Assembly: GCA_020429485.1 (NCBI GenBank)
Contig: JAGQLK010000070.1
Coordinates: 1 to 6,426, forward strand
Direction: 5' to 3'
DNA: 6,426 nucleotides
Source: Candidatus Dojkabacteria bacterium
Lineage (GTDB): Bacteria; Patescibacteriota; Dojkabacteria; B142; OLB20
Positions 1 to 6,370 of the stretch are shown piece by piece (position 1 is the first letter of the stretch; every line of letters begins with the position of its first letter). Under the pieces are notes generated by a model. It saw only the letters and a list, made by a program, of their open reading frames with translations. It made no database searches and had not been told where the DNA came from. The translations under genes were made by a program, and so were the position numbers.

Positions 1-1074
1 GTATAATTCAGAAGTATTCTGTAAATAATTAAATGCATCTTGATTGATCACACTTACTTTTTCATTATTTAGAGAGTTATTATTAATATCCACTAGTGGC
101 TTGAATGTCTGAGCAAGATCAGTAACTGAAGGGTCTAAATCAACTAGTGTAATGTTTTCTACCTCTTCATATTTTAACAGCTCTCTGGCTACTAACCCAT
201 CACCTCCTCCTAGGATCAAAATTGTTGTCGGAATATGATCTGAATAACTTATGGGCACATGCACAAGTGGCTCATGATATCGATATTCATCTGTAGCACT
301 AAATTGAATATTTCCATCTAAATATAGTCTCAAGTCAGTGTTAAACTGCGTAATCACAATTGATTGATATGTAGACTGTTCGTTATAGATCACTTCATCT
401 TGATATAGTCCTTTGTTAAACCAATCTGTAAGCATTCCGTATTTCAAAAATCCTGAGATAAGTACTGTAAAACTTAACACAAGCAAAAATGACAAAAGCT
501 TCTTTCGCACTATCTCTGAAAACGAAACTAGCATAAGTCCACCAACTAATAGATTTATGATACCTACTAAAAATGATGTTCTTAGTAAACCAAATTGAGG
601 AAGCAATATCATTGGGAATGCTATTGAAGCTATTAGTGCGCCCAAATAATCAATTGATAATATTTTGGCAGTAAGTTCACGCATTTCATTACCACTCCTA
701 TCCTTCAGAATAGCTAGAAACATTGGTATCTCAGTACCAATTAGAATACCAATCCCACCAATCAAGACTGTGAATACTAGGTAAAAAAGCTCAGTGTAAG
801 CAAAAGTAGCAAATAAAATAGATACAGACGAACCACCAAATAATCCTAGAAGTATTTCTATCAAAATAAAATTTTGTTCTGGTTTACTACTGATATAGGA
901 ACTTAGATAAGACCCTATTCCCATACCAGCTAAGAAGATTCCTATAGTCAAAGAAAAATGCAGAACACCATTTCCAAGAAGATAAGATGCCGTCGTTCCA
1001 ATAATCATCTCATAAATGATTCCTCCGATTGCAACTATGAGGGCAGAGAAAAATATACCAGTTTTACGATTCAT
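1..1074 (-). CDS. speE: Membrane-embedded SpeE-like polyamine aminopropyltransferase (C-terminus cut by window edge)
   Basis: This gene encodes a fusion of a polytopic membrane domain (about residues 7-212, roughly seven hydrophobic segments) and a spermidine-synthase-type domain (about 225 onward). The reading frame is open from the ATG at 1074 to the window edge, giving 358 residues. Family motifs visible are YQSI (236-239), LDG (252-254), DEYRYHE (262-268), the nucleotide-binding GGGDG (289-293), DLDP (312-315, usually E-x-D) and QDAF (345-348). The catalytic Asp loop (D-[ST]-x-D-P) lies beyond the window and cannot be checked. In the family, the aminopropyl group of decarboxylated S-adenosylmethionine is moved to an amine. 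The acceptor here is unknown. The gene starts one base after the DUF350 stop (TAG-T-ATG), has no Shine-Dalgarno, and is the fifth gene of the speD operon. Full-length relatives are about 500 residues, so roughly 150 are missing. Confidence 0.9.
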   Translation of the reverse strand, partial: MNRKTGIFFSALIVAIGGIIYEMIIGTTASYLLGNGVLHFSLTIGIFLAGMGIGSYLSSYISSKPEQNFILIEILLGLFGGSSVSILFATFAYTELFYLVFTVLIGGIGILIGTEIPMFLAILKDRSGNEMRELTAKILSIDYLGALIASIAFPMILLPQFGLLRTSFLVGIINLLVGGLMLVSFSEIVRKKLLSFLLVLSFTVLISGFLKYGMLTDWFNKGLYQDEVIYNEQSTYQSIVITQFNTDLRLYLDGNIQFSATDEYRYHEPLVHVPISYSDHIPTTILILGGGDGLVARELLKYEEVENITLVDLDPSVTDLAQTFKPLVDINNNSLNNEKVSVINQDAFNYLQNTSELY

Positions 1075-1075
1075 A

Positions 1076-1306
1076 CTAGCTTAAGATTGAAGCAGCTATT
1101 ATTAGTCCCATTGATACTGCAACACCTGCAAACAATACACCAAATGCCATATTATGTTCTTCAACAAGTTCTTTATGTAGTTCTAGCTTAAACAATTTAT
1201 CAAAAATAATGACGCTGCTTACCATTAGTGTCATCCCCATTAATGCATAAAAAAGTGTTGCTACAATAATATCTAGCTCGAAAGATGGATCTGTAAAGAT
1301 TTCCAT
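1076..1306 (-). CDS. DUF350 (YjfL-like) small membrane protein, single-unit form
   Basis: This is a 76-residue protein with two membrane segments (about 13-36 and 52-74). They are joined by a charged loop that runs FDKLFKLELHKEL then VEEHNMAFG, the conserved pattern of DUF350. Many DUF350 proteins contain two such units and about 130 residues. This one has a single unit, so it may act as a dimer or oligomer. Function is unknown. DUF350 genes recur beside aminopropyltransferase or glutathionylspermidine-synthase-like genes, which is established context rather than proof of role. The positive-inside rule would put the charged loop in the cytoplasm. The gene sits 22 bases after the preceding small gene and one base before the speE-like gene. 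Upstream of the ATG is only an AT-rich run with no Shine-Dalgarno. Confidence 0.85.
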   Translation of the reverse strand: MEIFTDPSFELDIIVATLFYALMGMTLMVSSVIIFDKLFKLELHKELVEEHNMAFGVLFAGVAVSMGLIIAASILS

Positions 1307-1328
1307 ATAAAAAAATTAATAAATAAAA

Positions 1329-1499
1329 TTATTTGCCAAAATTAACTCCACCACCTTGCACTTGCCTCTCTGCGACGCTTTGTCTAATATAATCTGCATC
1401 AACAGATTTAGGCAAAAAGGTGCCTGTAATAGCCACAGCTACTACACCTAGTGTGTAAATGATAATAACTGCTGCAATTATTTTAGTTTTTATATTCAT
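1329..1499 (-). CDS. Small single-TM protein with Gly-rich exposed tail, unknown function
   Basis: This is a 56-residue reading frame with a basic N-terminus (MNIKTK), one hydrophobic segment (about 7-28) and a polar tail (about 30-56) ending QVQGGGVNFGK. The ATG overlaps the stop of the DUF4178 gene by one base (TAATG), a classic coupling arrangement, and no other start fits as well. The frame fills the space to the DUF350 gene, leaving 22 bases. The basic start predicts an N-in, tail-out orientation. Alternatively the segment is a signal peptide and a short peptide is released. I do not recognise the family. Its place matches that of small accessory proteins such as DUF4247 in comparable clusters, but similarity to that family is not visible. 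It may be a partner, or even a substrate, of the aminopropyl-transfer system, which is speculative. Confidence 0.75.
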   Translation of the reverse strand: MNIKTKIIAAVIIIYTLGVVAVAITGTFLPKSVDADYIRQSVAERQVQGGGVNFGK

Positions 1500-2584
1500 T
1501 ATTTTTTATTGTTTCTAAAAAACAAGAAATAGCTAATGCCACTAGCCAATAATACAACGAAAGGAGTACTGTAAGCTAATCTGGTTTGTACTGTGATATG
1601 AATATTATGAACATCCGCATCATAATTAGTTGATGATTCAGCGTATAGATTTATATAATAAGTCCCTCCTTCGACCACCTGTATATCTTTACTTATAGTA
1701 TTTTTAGTCTCCCTACCTGACTCACCTCCCTCAACCCAATATTCATTGTATAGGTCATAATAGATAGCATTAGTTGGTTCCTTGCTAGAATCTGTTAACT
1801 CCACAGCAACTGATTTCCAAACTTCACTACCCTTTGTATAAACTTGTGGTAATTGTGAATTAACAGTAATTCTGGTGACAAAAGGAAAAGAAGGTAACTT
1901 TATAGGTCCAGCTTGATTATTATAATCACATAATAATGATGCTTCATCGCATACAGCTATGTCATCCTCATAAATGGTCCTAGTAAAAACATAGCTGGAT
2001 AGGATACCTAGTGCAGCTATTACTAGAGTTGCGATCACAACAACATCTATTATTTTCCATCTAATCTTATTCTTTAGTCTCTTTCTCTCCTTTTCAGCTA
2101 AGTCATGCAGACCAAATGCATTAAGGATATTTACAGATGTCACATTTTGCCCGGAATATAAATTTGCAAATTGATCATCCCATTCCATAGAGTATTGCCC
2201 CTTCCCCCCAACTGCATCTATAAAGGCGACTCTACTTTGTTTCTGTATTTGCATAGGTATCTCACCTTCTACTCCATTTACTTTTCCAATGCCTTTCTCT
2301 ATTATCTTTATGTAGTCACCGTTTTCTGGCTCTACAGTCTTGAATCCTGAGCTTCTAAATAATTCCTCATTGAATCCAACTTCCTGATAGAGAGTATACT
2401 GATCAGAATATGCATCATAATCTATCCAATATTTATCACCATTATCTGCAACAGAATAAATATTTTCCCAGTAATAATTATCTCCATCATCCCTCTGAAC
2501 ATATTGAATAATCCCTTTTAAGGTAACATTTGCTCCAAAGAGCTTTCCTTTCATTCCTATTTTTAACGGAGTAAGTCTTCTCAT
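1499..2584 (-). CDS. DUF4178 protein with two TM segments and an extracytoplasmic beta-rich domain
   Basis: This 361-residue protein has three parts. Residues 1-165 form a DUF4178-like cytoplasmic region (G-x-x-x-x-L-K-G-I then aromatic YYWENIYSV and KYWIDYD around 21-56). A very basic stretch (KERKRLKNKIRWK, 165-177) precedes TM1 (about 178-200). An outer domain (about 205-338) follows, with one cysteine pair (C212, C219) and the YWVEGGESG plus VEGGTYYINLY segments also seen in longer DUF4178 proteins. TM2 (about 339-356) ends in a basic FRNNKK tail, placing both ends inside. No catalytic motif is evident, so a scaffold, sensor or binding role is the safest guess. The start ATG follows the speD stop with no gap (TAAATG), and the stop overlaps the next gene. 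Genes of this family recur near speD, speE-like and DUF350 genes. The specific function is unknown. Confidence 0.8.
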   Translation of the reverse strand: MRRLTPLKIGMKGKLFGANVTLKGIIQYVQRDDGDNYYWENIYSVADNGDKYWIDYDAYSDQYTLYQEVGFNEELFRSSGFKTVEPENGDYIKIIEKGIGKVNGVEGEIPMQIQKQSRVAFIDAVGGKGQYSMEWDDQFANLYSGQNVTSVNILNAFGLHDLAEKERKRLKNKIRWKIIDVVVIATLVIAALGILSSYVFTRTIYEDDIAVCDEASLLCDYNNQAGPIKLPSFPFVTRITVNSQLPQVYTKGSEVWKSVAVELTDSSKEPTNAIYYDLYNEYWVEGGESGRETKNTISKDIQVVEGGTYYINLYAESSTNYDADVHNIHITVQTRLAYSTPFVVLLASGISYFLFFRNNKK

Positions 2585-2935
2585 TTATCTTTTGATTATT
2601 CTGACTTCAGTATCATATGGATCAAAGAATTTTTCAATCTCTTCCATTAACATTTTAGCTTTCTCGCTATTATCTTCTGTGTAGTTGCAAAGAAATAAAT
2701 CAATATTTGCTAATTCAAATTCTGGCCAAGTATGAATATTTACGTGTGATTCGGCAAGTAAAAAGCTAGAAGTGTAGCCACCGGTATCAAATATATGCTC
2801 TAAATTACCAACGATATTTATGTTAGATTTGATTAATAAGTTTCTAATAAAACTATTGTATGCAGAGCAATCTGTTAAGTGTTTTGTAGTTTTAAACTCT
2901 GCTAGAATGTGTGTACCTACCTGACCTAATTTCAT
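2585..2935 (-). CDS. speD: S-adenosylmethionine decarboxylase proenzyme, prokaryotic class 1B
   Basis: The enzyme removes the carboxyl group of S-adenosylmethionine to give the aminopropyl donor used by spermidine-synthase-type enzymes. It is made as a proenzyme that cleaves itself and turns a serine into the pyruvoyl cofactor. Counted from the ATG at 2935 (116 residues), the cleavage pair is E62-S63 in AESHVNIHTWPE. The processing His is H68 and the catalytic Cys is C83 (LFLCNY), the same positions as in the Thermotoga maritima enzyme. The start MKLGQVGTHILAEF also matches the usual family N-terminus. A longer frame from TTG at 2959 adds eight residues, but that TTG overlaps the -10 box of a good promoter and would lie upstream of the transcript start, so I reject it. 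The gene is first in the polyamine-type operon and its stop abuts the DUF4178 start. Confidence 0.93.
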   Translation of the reverse strand: MKLGQVGTHILAEFKTTKHLTDCSAYNSFIRNLLIKSNINIVGNLEHIFDTGGYTSSFLLAESHVNIHTWPEFELANIDLFLCNYTEDNSEKAKMLMEEIEKFFDPYDTEVRIIKR

Positions 2936-2958
2936 ATTAAAAGGATAGAATATCTGCA

Positions 2959-2987
2959 ATTATATCTTGATCAGGTATCAATACCAA
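2959..2987 (-). promoter_or_regulatory. Sigma70-type promoter of the speD operon
   Basis: Reading the minus strand, TTGGTA (2987-2982) is followed after exactly 17 bases by a perfect TATAAT (2964-2959). Transcription would start near 2952, giving a leader of roughly 17 bases before the speD ATG at 2935. The -35 box begins just after the stop codon of the LytR-CpsA-Psr gene. The five downstream genes can therefore form their own operon. The spacer holds an inverted repeat (TTGAT-N5-ATCAA, 2967-2981) that could be an operator. Confidence 0.6.
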
Positions 2988-2988
2988 A

Positions 2989-4563
2989 TTACTGAGCTGT
3001 TGTTGGAGCTACTGTAGGTGCAGGCTTAGGGCCAACAACAATTAGTATGTCTTCCTCGTTACTTGTTCGAGTTACTCCAAATAATTCCGCTGGTTCTGTC
3101 TCAGCGCTCTCTAAACCTAGGTAGTTGACAATGTATTCTAATGAGCCAGGCTTTGCTCCTGCTGACATATCAAATACTTTGATACCTGTAAATTTATCAG
3201 TTTTGCTATCTGTAACGTATTTATAGAACTCATGGAATTGCATTTCTCCTTCTAACTTAGCAGTAATATGATCTAAACCTATATACTCTCCAGATTGATT
3301 AAGTACAACTACTTTAGGATTTTCTTTGTAGATATCTGCGTGATCCCAAATATTTTGCAACTCAGATCTAGTTTGTGCGTATGTATTATCTTTAAACTTA
3401 ATTGTATATAGTCCTGTACTACTATCTGTGTAAATTACTTCATTCAGGCTAACAAAGTTAGGATCTAATACAACATTTAGTGGATCAGTATCTGCGCTAT
3501 CAACAAAAGCAAGACTTGCTAGTATATCCTCAAGAGAAATATCATAACTAATACTATCTCCCAAGGTTTCAAGTAAATTCCAATATGTTTCTGCTCTTTC
3601 GCTAATAGATATGTCTTGAGCAAGAGCAGCATCTTTTAGTCCTTCTATTACTTCCTGTTGTCTTCTTGCCCTTGAGAAGTCACTTGCTAAGTATCCTGGA
3701 CCACTCTTTAAGTATCTAAATCTAGCATATACTAATGCATGTTCTCCATCTATAGTTTGACATCCTTCTGCAAAATCATAGTATAACCACTGTGCTTCCC
3801 ATGATTTAGCGGTATCATTTGGATATTTAGCAGTAAAAGAATCCTCTGGACATACTTCAACACCACCAAGATTATTGATGGCATCAATTACACCTTCAAA
3901 TCGTATAGTAGTTGTGTAATGAATAGGCATACCAATAATATCTCCAAGTTCTTCTTTAAGTTTAAAGAATGGATCTTCTGGATATTGCTGATATGTTAAA
4001 GCGTATATTGAATTAATCTTTCCATAGCCAGGAATATACAAGTCTCTTGGGAAAGAGATAAGCATTGTTTGTTCTGTCTCGTGGTTGAAAGAAGCTACAA
4101 TAATTGAATCAGTATTTTTTAGATCGCCAGTATGAGCTCTTGTATCGAGTCCAACTATTAGCATATTGGTATAGCCATCTGTTTGTTTGAGCTGTGGCTT
4201 GAATGCTTCTGTCCAACAAGATGGATTTAAAATATTTGTACACTCTACTTTGTTACCTTCTTCATCGAATTTTTCTACTCTACCATTGAGTGCTTGTATT
4301 CTGTAGTAGCCAAAGCCTAACAACCCAAGTAATGATAGTACTAAAAAGAATGCAAGTAGCTTTCCACTTGAAAATTTTCTTTTGCCTTTAGTTTTCTTAT
4401 CTTTTTTAGAATCCTTTGCTTTGCTTTTCCTTTTGTCTACTTTTGCTTTTTTTTCTTCTTTCACTGGTGCACTGCTTTTTACAACTCTGGATGATTTGCC
4501 AATAGGTTGGTTCAGTTTAACTTTTTTATTTTTGGAGTATACTCCTACTTTGATTTTTTTCAT
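2989..4563 (-). CDS. LytR-CpsA-Psr (LCP) family cell-envelope glycopolymer transferase with LytR_C domain
   Basis: LCP enzymes transfer lipid-linked polysaccharides or teichoic-type polymers to the cell wall from the outer face of the membrane. From the ATG at 4563 (524 residues) the order is as follows. First comes a strongly lysine-rich cytoplasmic tail (1-66), then one TM helix (about 68-89). The LCP domain (about 130-315) has MLIVGLDTR, NTDS (D152), SFPRD (R173, D174), KIN (182-184), YARFRY (279-284) and SDFSRARRQQ (294-303). A LytR_C-like domain (about 416-512) and a Pro/Thr-rich end follow. The Asp and Arg residues that bind pyrophosphate and metal in the family are present. The ATG overlaps the RNase H stop (TGATG); a GTG three bases upstream is an alternative. 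Both cysteines between the TM helix and the LCP core (C108, C116) and two inside it (C238, C268) could form disulfides. The polymer transferred is unknown. Confidence 0.92.
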   Translation of the reverse strand: MKKIKVGVYSKNKKVKLNQPIGKSSRVVKSSAPVKEEKKAKVDKRKSKAKDSKKDKKTKGKRKFSSGKLLAFFLVLSLLGLLGFGYYRIQALNGRVEKFDEEGNKVECTNILNPSCWTEAFKPQLKQTDGYTNMLIVGLDTRAHTGDLKNTDSIIVASFNHETEQTMLISFPRDLYIPGYGKINSIYALTYQQYPEDPFFKLKEELGDIIGMPIHYTTTIRFEGVIDAINNLGGVEVCPEDSFTAKYPNDTAKSWEAQWLYYDFAEGCQTIDGEHALVYARFRYLKSGPGYLASDFSRARRQQEVIEGLKDAALAQDISISERAETYWNLLETLGDSISYDISLEDILASLAFVDSADTDPLNVVLDPNFVSLNEVIYTDSSTGLYTIKFKDNTYAQTRSELQNIWDHADIYKENPKVVVLNQSGEYIGLDHITAKLEGEMQFHEFYKYVTDSKTDKFTGIKVFDMSAGAKPGSLEYIVNYLGLESAETEPAELFGVTRTSNEEDILIVVGPKPAPTVAPTTAQ

Positions 4564-4961
4564 CACTTAGAATCTAAAACAATATTTACTAATTTGTCAG
4601 CAATCTTATTTTTGTCTCTTTTTACATGAGTAAAAGAAACTGATTGAAGTTTTTTTAGCTGTTTATCTAATTCGAGTTTTAAACTTTGCATCTTCTCATC
4701 CTTAATTCTATATTCACCTTTAATCTGCTTTACAACTAATTCGCTATCCATGAAGACATCTAATTCCTTAATACCTTCTTTGATTGCTAGTTTCACTCCC
4801 ATTATCAAAGCTAAATACTCAGCTTGATTATTTGTAATCTCTCCTCCATATTCTGCATTAATGGAGATGAGTTTATCATTTATATCATAAAGAGCTGCCC
4901 CGAGTCCTGCTGGACCTGGATTACCTCTTGCACCACCGTCTGTGAATAATTTCGCTTGCAT
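4563..4961 (-). CDS. rnhA: Ribonuclease HI-like protein (compact, no basic protrusion)
   Basis: RNase HI cuts the RNA strand of RNA-DNA hybrids, acting in primer removal and R-loop clearance in the cytoplasm. The 132-residue protein has all the active-site motifs: D8 in TDGGARGNPGPAG, E48 in NNQAEYLAL, D72 in MDSELVV, and H112 with D122 in HVKRDKNKIADKL. It lacks the basic handle helix of the E. coli enzyme (155 residues), which makes it resemble the short RNase HI-like group common in archaea, Gram-positive bacteria and Patescibacteria. It ends in TGA, followed out of phase by the LCP ATG, so the two genes are translationally coupled although their functions look unrelated. Reading through the TGA would meet another TGA immediately, which argues against UGA being recoded. 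There is no Shine-Dalgarno before the ATG. Confidence 0.92.
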   Translation of the reverse strand: MQAKLFTDGGARGNPGPAGLGAALYDINDKLISINAEYGGEITNNQAEYLALIMGVKLAIKEGIKELDVFMDSELVVKQIKGEYRIKDEKMQSLKLELDKQLKKLQSVSFTHVKRDKNKIADKLVNIVLDSK

Positions 4962-4984
4962 ATTAAAAGTCTACAAAATTGACC

Positions 4985-5048
4985 AAAGTCTTTTTTATTA
5001 TATTCACAATACCTGCCTGAGTAAACAACTTTATTAACGAAAGTCTTT
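4985..5048. repeat. Pair of AAAGTCTTT palindromes flanking the rnhA promoter
   Basis: The 9-bp odd palindrome AAAGTCTTT occurs at 4985-4993 and 5040-5048, with centres 55 bp apart. Both copies have one further T on the right. A partial copy (AAAGTCT) lies at 4966-4972, close to the rnhA start. The two full copies bracket the predicted -35 and -10 boxes, an arrangement that would suit a repressor. With such AT-rich sequence chance occurrence is possible. Confidence 0.35.
4997..5025 (-). promoter_or_regulatory. Sigma70-type promoter of the rnhA-LCP operon
   Basis: On the minus strand a perfect TATAAT (5002-4997) stands 17 bases after TTTACT (5025-5020), which matches four of six -35 consensus bases. 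Transcription would begin near 4990, about 29 bases before the rnhA ATG at 4961. It lies downstream of the hairpin that ends the surface-protein gene, so rnhA and the LCP gene likely form a separate unit. Confidence 0.5.
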
Positions 5049-5070
5049 TGGGTTTAGTCACAAAGTAAAC

Positions 5071-5094
5071 GCCCTGTCCCGATTGGCACAGGGC
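5071..5094 (-). terminator. Hairpin terminator of the surface-protein gene
   Basis: GCCCTGT (5071-5077) pairs with ACAGGGC (5088-5094) to give a 7-bp GC-rich stem. After a C-C mismatch, two further pairs (CC 5079-5080 with GG 5085-5086) close a four-base loop. It starts 17 bases after the stop codon of the upstream gene. The tract that follows on the minus strand, GTTTACTTTG, is only moderately T-rich, so efficiency is uncertain. It stands out as a GC-rich island in AT-rich intergenic DNA. Confidence 0.6.
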
Positions 5095-5110
5095 ATTAAC
5101 TTAAAATTTA

Positions 5111-6370
5111 TTAGAATGTTGCTGTTGCAACAAATGTTAATTCGTCAGTATAAGTACCAGCTCCGTCAGACGCATCTGGGTCTGCTGCCACTTCAAATTG
5201 TACTCTCGATCCGTCTAATGCTCCTGTTGAACTGAAAATGGTTAATGGAGAACCACCTCCAGTATCACTTGGAACTCTTCCAAATTCTGCTGCTGCATCT
5301 TGATCATAATCAGCTGCTATAGTTGCTGCAGATCCACTGTTTACTGTGTTAGTACCAGTATCGTCTGCTGCGAAAGCTATACCATAAAGACCTGATCCAT
5401 CAGAGATAACAGTATCACCTGCATCAACTGATCTGATTTCATCTGTACCGGGTCCTTCTAATGCAGAGACAGTATTAGTTGGTGTACCGTCTACATCATT
5501 TTCTCCCACGTAACTAAGTACAGTTACAGCAACACCGCTAGTTGCGTTTGTTGAAGTATCAAACCAAATATAATTAATCGTTCCTGTATTTCCATCTTGA
5601 TGTAAAACACCTGCATCACCTGAGTCATTTACAGCTGCATCTGTTGGATCTAATAGTCCTAGTGAAACTACGTATCCTGCAGAATCAGTTACTCCACTGT
5701 GGGAGTCACAAGGGGAAGCACCCCCAGCTGCATCACAATCTACATTTGTGTCTGCTGTATCTATATCAAAAGTAAGGAATTCATTGATGTATCCTGTAAC
5801 GTTTACAGTATCATCGTCTACAATTGCAACACCTGCAGCACCGCTGTCCTCAAGTGTGTCATCACCACCAGCGAAGTTTGTATCTGCGCCAAGATCATAT
5901 GTCTCAATCGTAAATGCATAAGATCCAGCTGAGCCTGGATTATCCAAGTCAGTTGTTATTGCAATTGTAATTGCACCAGTTCCTGCTGCTCCTACAGTAT
6001 CGCACTCGAACTGTATAACATCATTTGCTGGTACATAAGCATTTTCTGTCCATGAAGCACATGGGGTACCTCCCGCTGCCTGAGAAATTGAATAATCTGC
6101 GACATCTAAGGAAGCATCACCAAATGCTGAATCAATCGTTATCTGGACACCATCATCCTGATTGATCGCTGTTGTCGGTGTAAATACAATGGTATGCTCT
6201 ACATCAACAACACTTACTTCAAGTCTGGACATTGTATCACTTGCACTTGTTATAGCTGCTGCTTGAACTCTTACGAGTAGAACTGCAGCGAACATGTACA
6301 TTACCAACGAAACAACCGTTAGTAAGGATACTGTACTGAAGTATTGCTTGTTAAATAATTTTTGCATCAT
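5111..6370 (-). CDS. Acidic secreted or membrane-anchored surface protein, lysine-free mature part
   Basis: The 419-residue protein begins with a basic N-terminus and one long hydrophobic segment (about 12-37) ending VQAAAITSASDTMSRLEVS. This is a signal peptide (possible cleavage after the AAA at 37-39) or a signal anchor. The rest looks like repeated beta-sandwich surface domains rich in Asp, Thr, Ser, Ala and Gly, ending YTDELTFVATATF. The SDTMSRL-x-VS start, the T-I-x-F-T-P-T stretch and the aromatic C-terminal strand resemble surface or pilin-like proteins that are abundant in candidate phyla radiation genomes. That resemblance is from memory, not a search. Four cysteines fall in two close pairs (C104/C123, C212/C221), suggesting disulfides. 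The mature part has no lysine and only four arginines, so it is very acidic. Codons look visibly more GC-rich than in the neighbours. Two ATGs (6370, 6367) are possible starts. No enzymatic motif is seen. Confidence 0.8.
   Translation of the reverse strand: MMQKLFNKQYFSTVSLLTVVSLVMYMFAAVLLVRVQAAAITSASDTMSRLEVSVVDVEHTIVFTPTTAINQDDGVQITIDSAFGDASLDVADYSISQAAGGTPCASWTENAYVPANDVIQFECDTVGAAGTGAITIAITTDLDNPGSAGSYAFTIETYDLGADTNFAGGDDTLEDSGAAGVAIVDDDTVNVTGYINEFLTFDIDTADTNVDCDAAGGASPCDSHSGVTDSAGYVVSLGLLDPTDAAVNDSGDAGVLHQDGNTGTINYIWFDTSTNATSGVAVTVLSYVGENDVDGTPTNTVSALEGPGTDEIRSVDAGDTVISDGSGLYGIAFAADDTGTNTVNSGSAATIAADYDQDAAAEFGRVPSDTGGGSPLTIFSSTGALDGSRVQFEVAADPDASDGAGTYTDELTFVATATF

Noticed and set aside
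413..598. Plus-strand frame of 61 residues
   Set aside because: It is antisense to the membrane part of the SpeE-like gene, whose reading frame has clear family motifs.
958..1191. Plus-strand frame of 77 residues
   Set aside because: It is antisense to the junction of the DUF350 and SpeE-like genes, both of which are supported by motifs.
2936..2959. Eight-residue N-terminal extension of SpeD from TTG
   Set aside because: It overlaps a strong -10 box and shifts the conserved S63/H68/C83 numbering; the ATG at 2935 fits the family better.
4563..4565. Possible UGA recoding as in Gracilibacteria or Absconditabacteria
   Set aside because: Read-through from the RNase H stop meets a second TGA at once and then a frame shifted from the LCP protein, while RNase H is already full length.
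4382..4570. Plus-strand frame of 62 residues, rich in Phe and Leu
   Set aside because: It is the complement of the lysine-rich tail of the LCP gene; AAA codons read as TTT on the other strand and mimic a membrane protein.
5699..5932. Plus-strand cysteine-rich frame of 77 residues
   Set aside because: It lies wholly inside the surface-protein gene, with no promoter or family pattern; its cysteines arise from reversed Ala and Thr codons.
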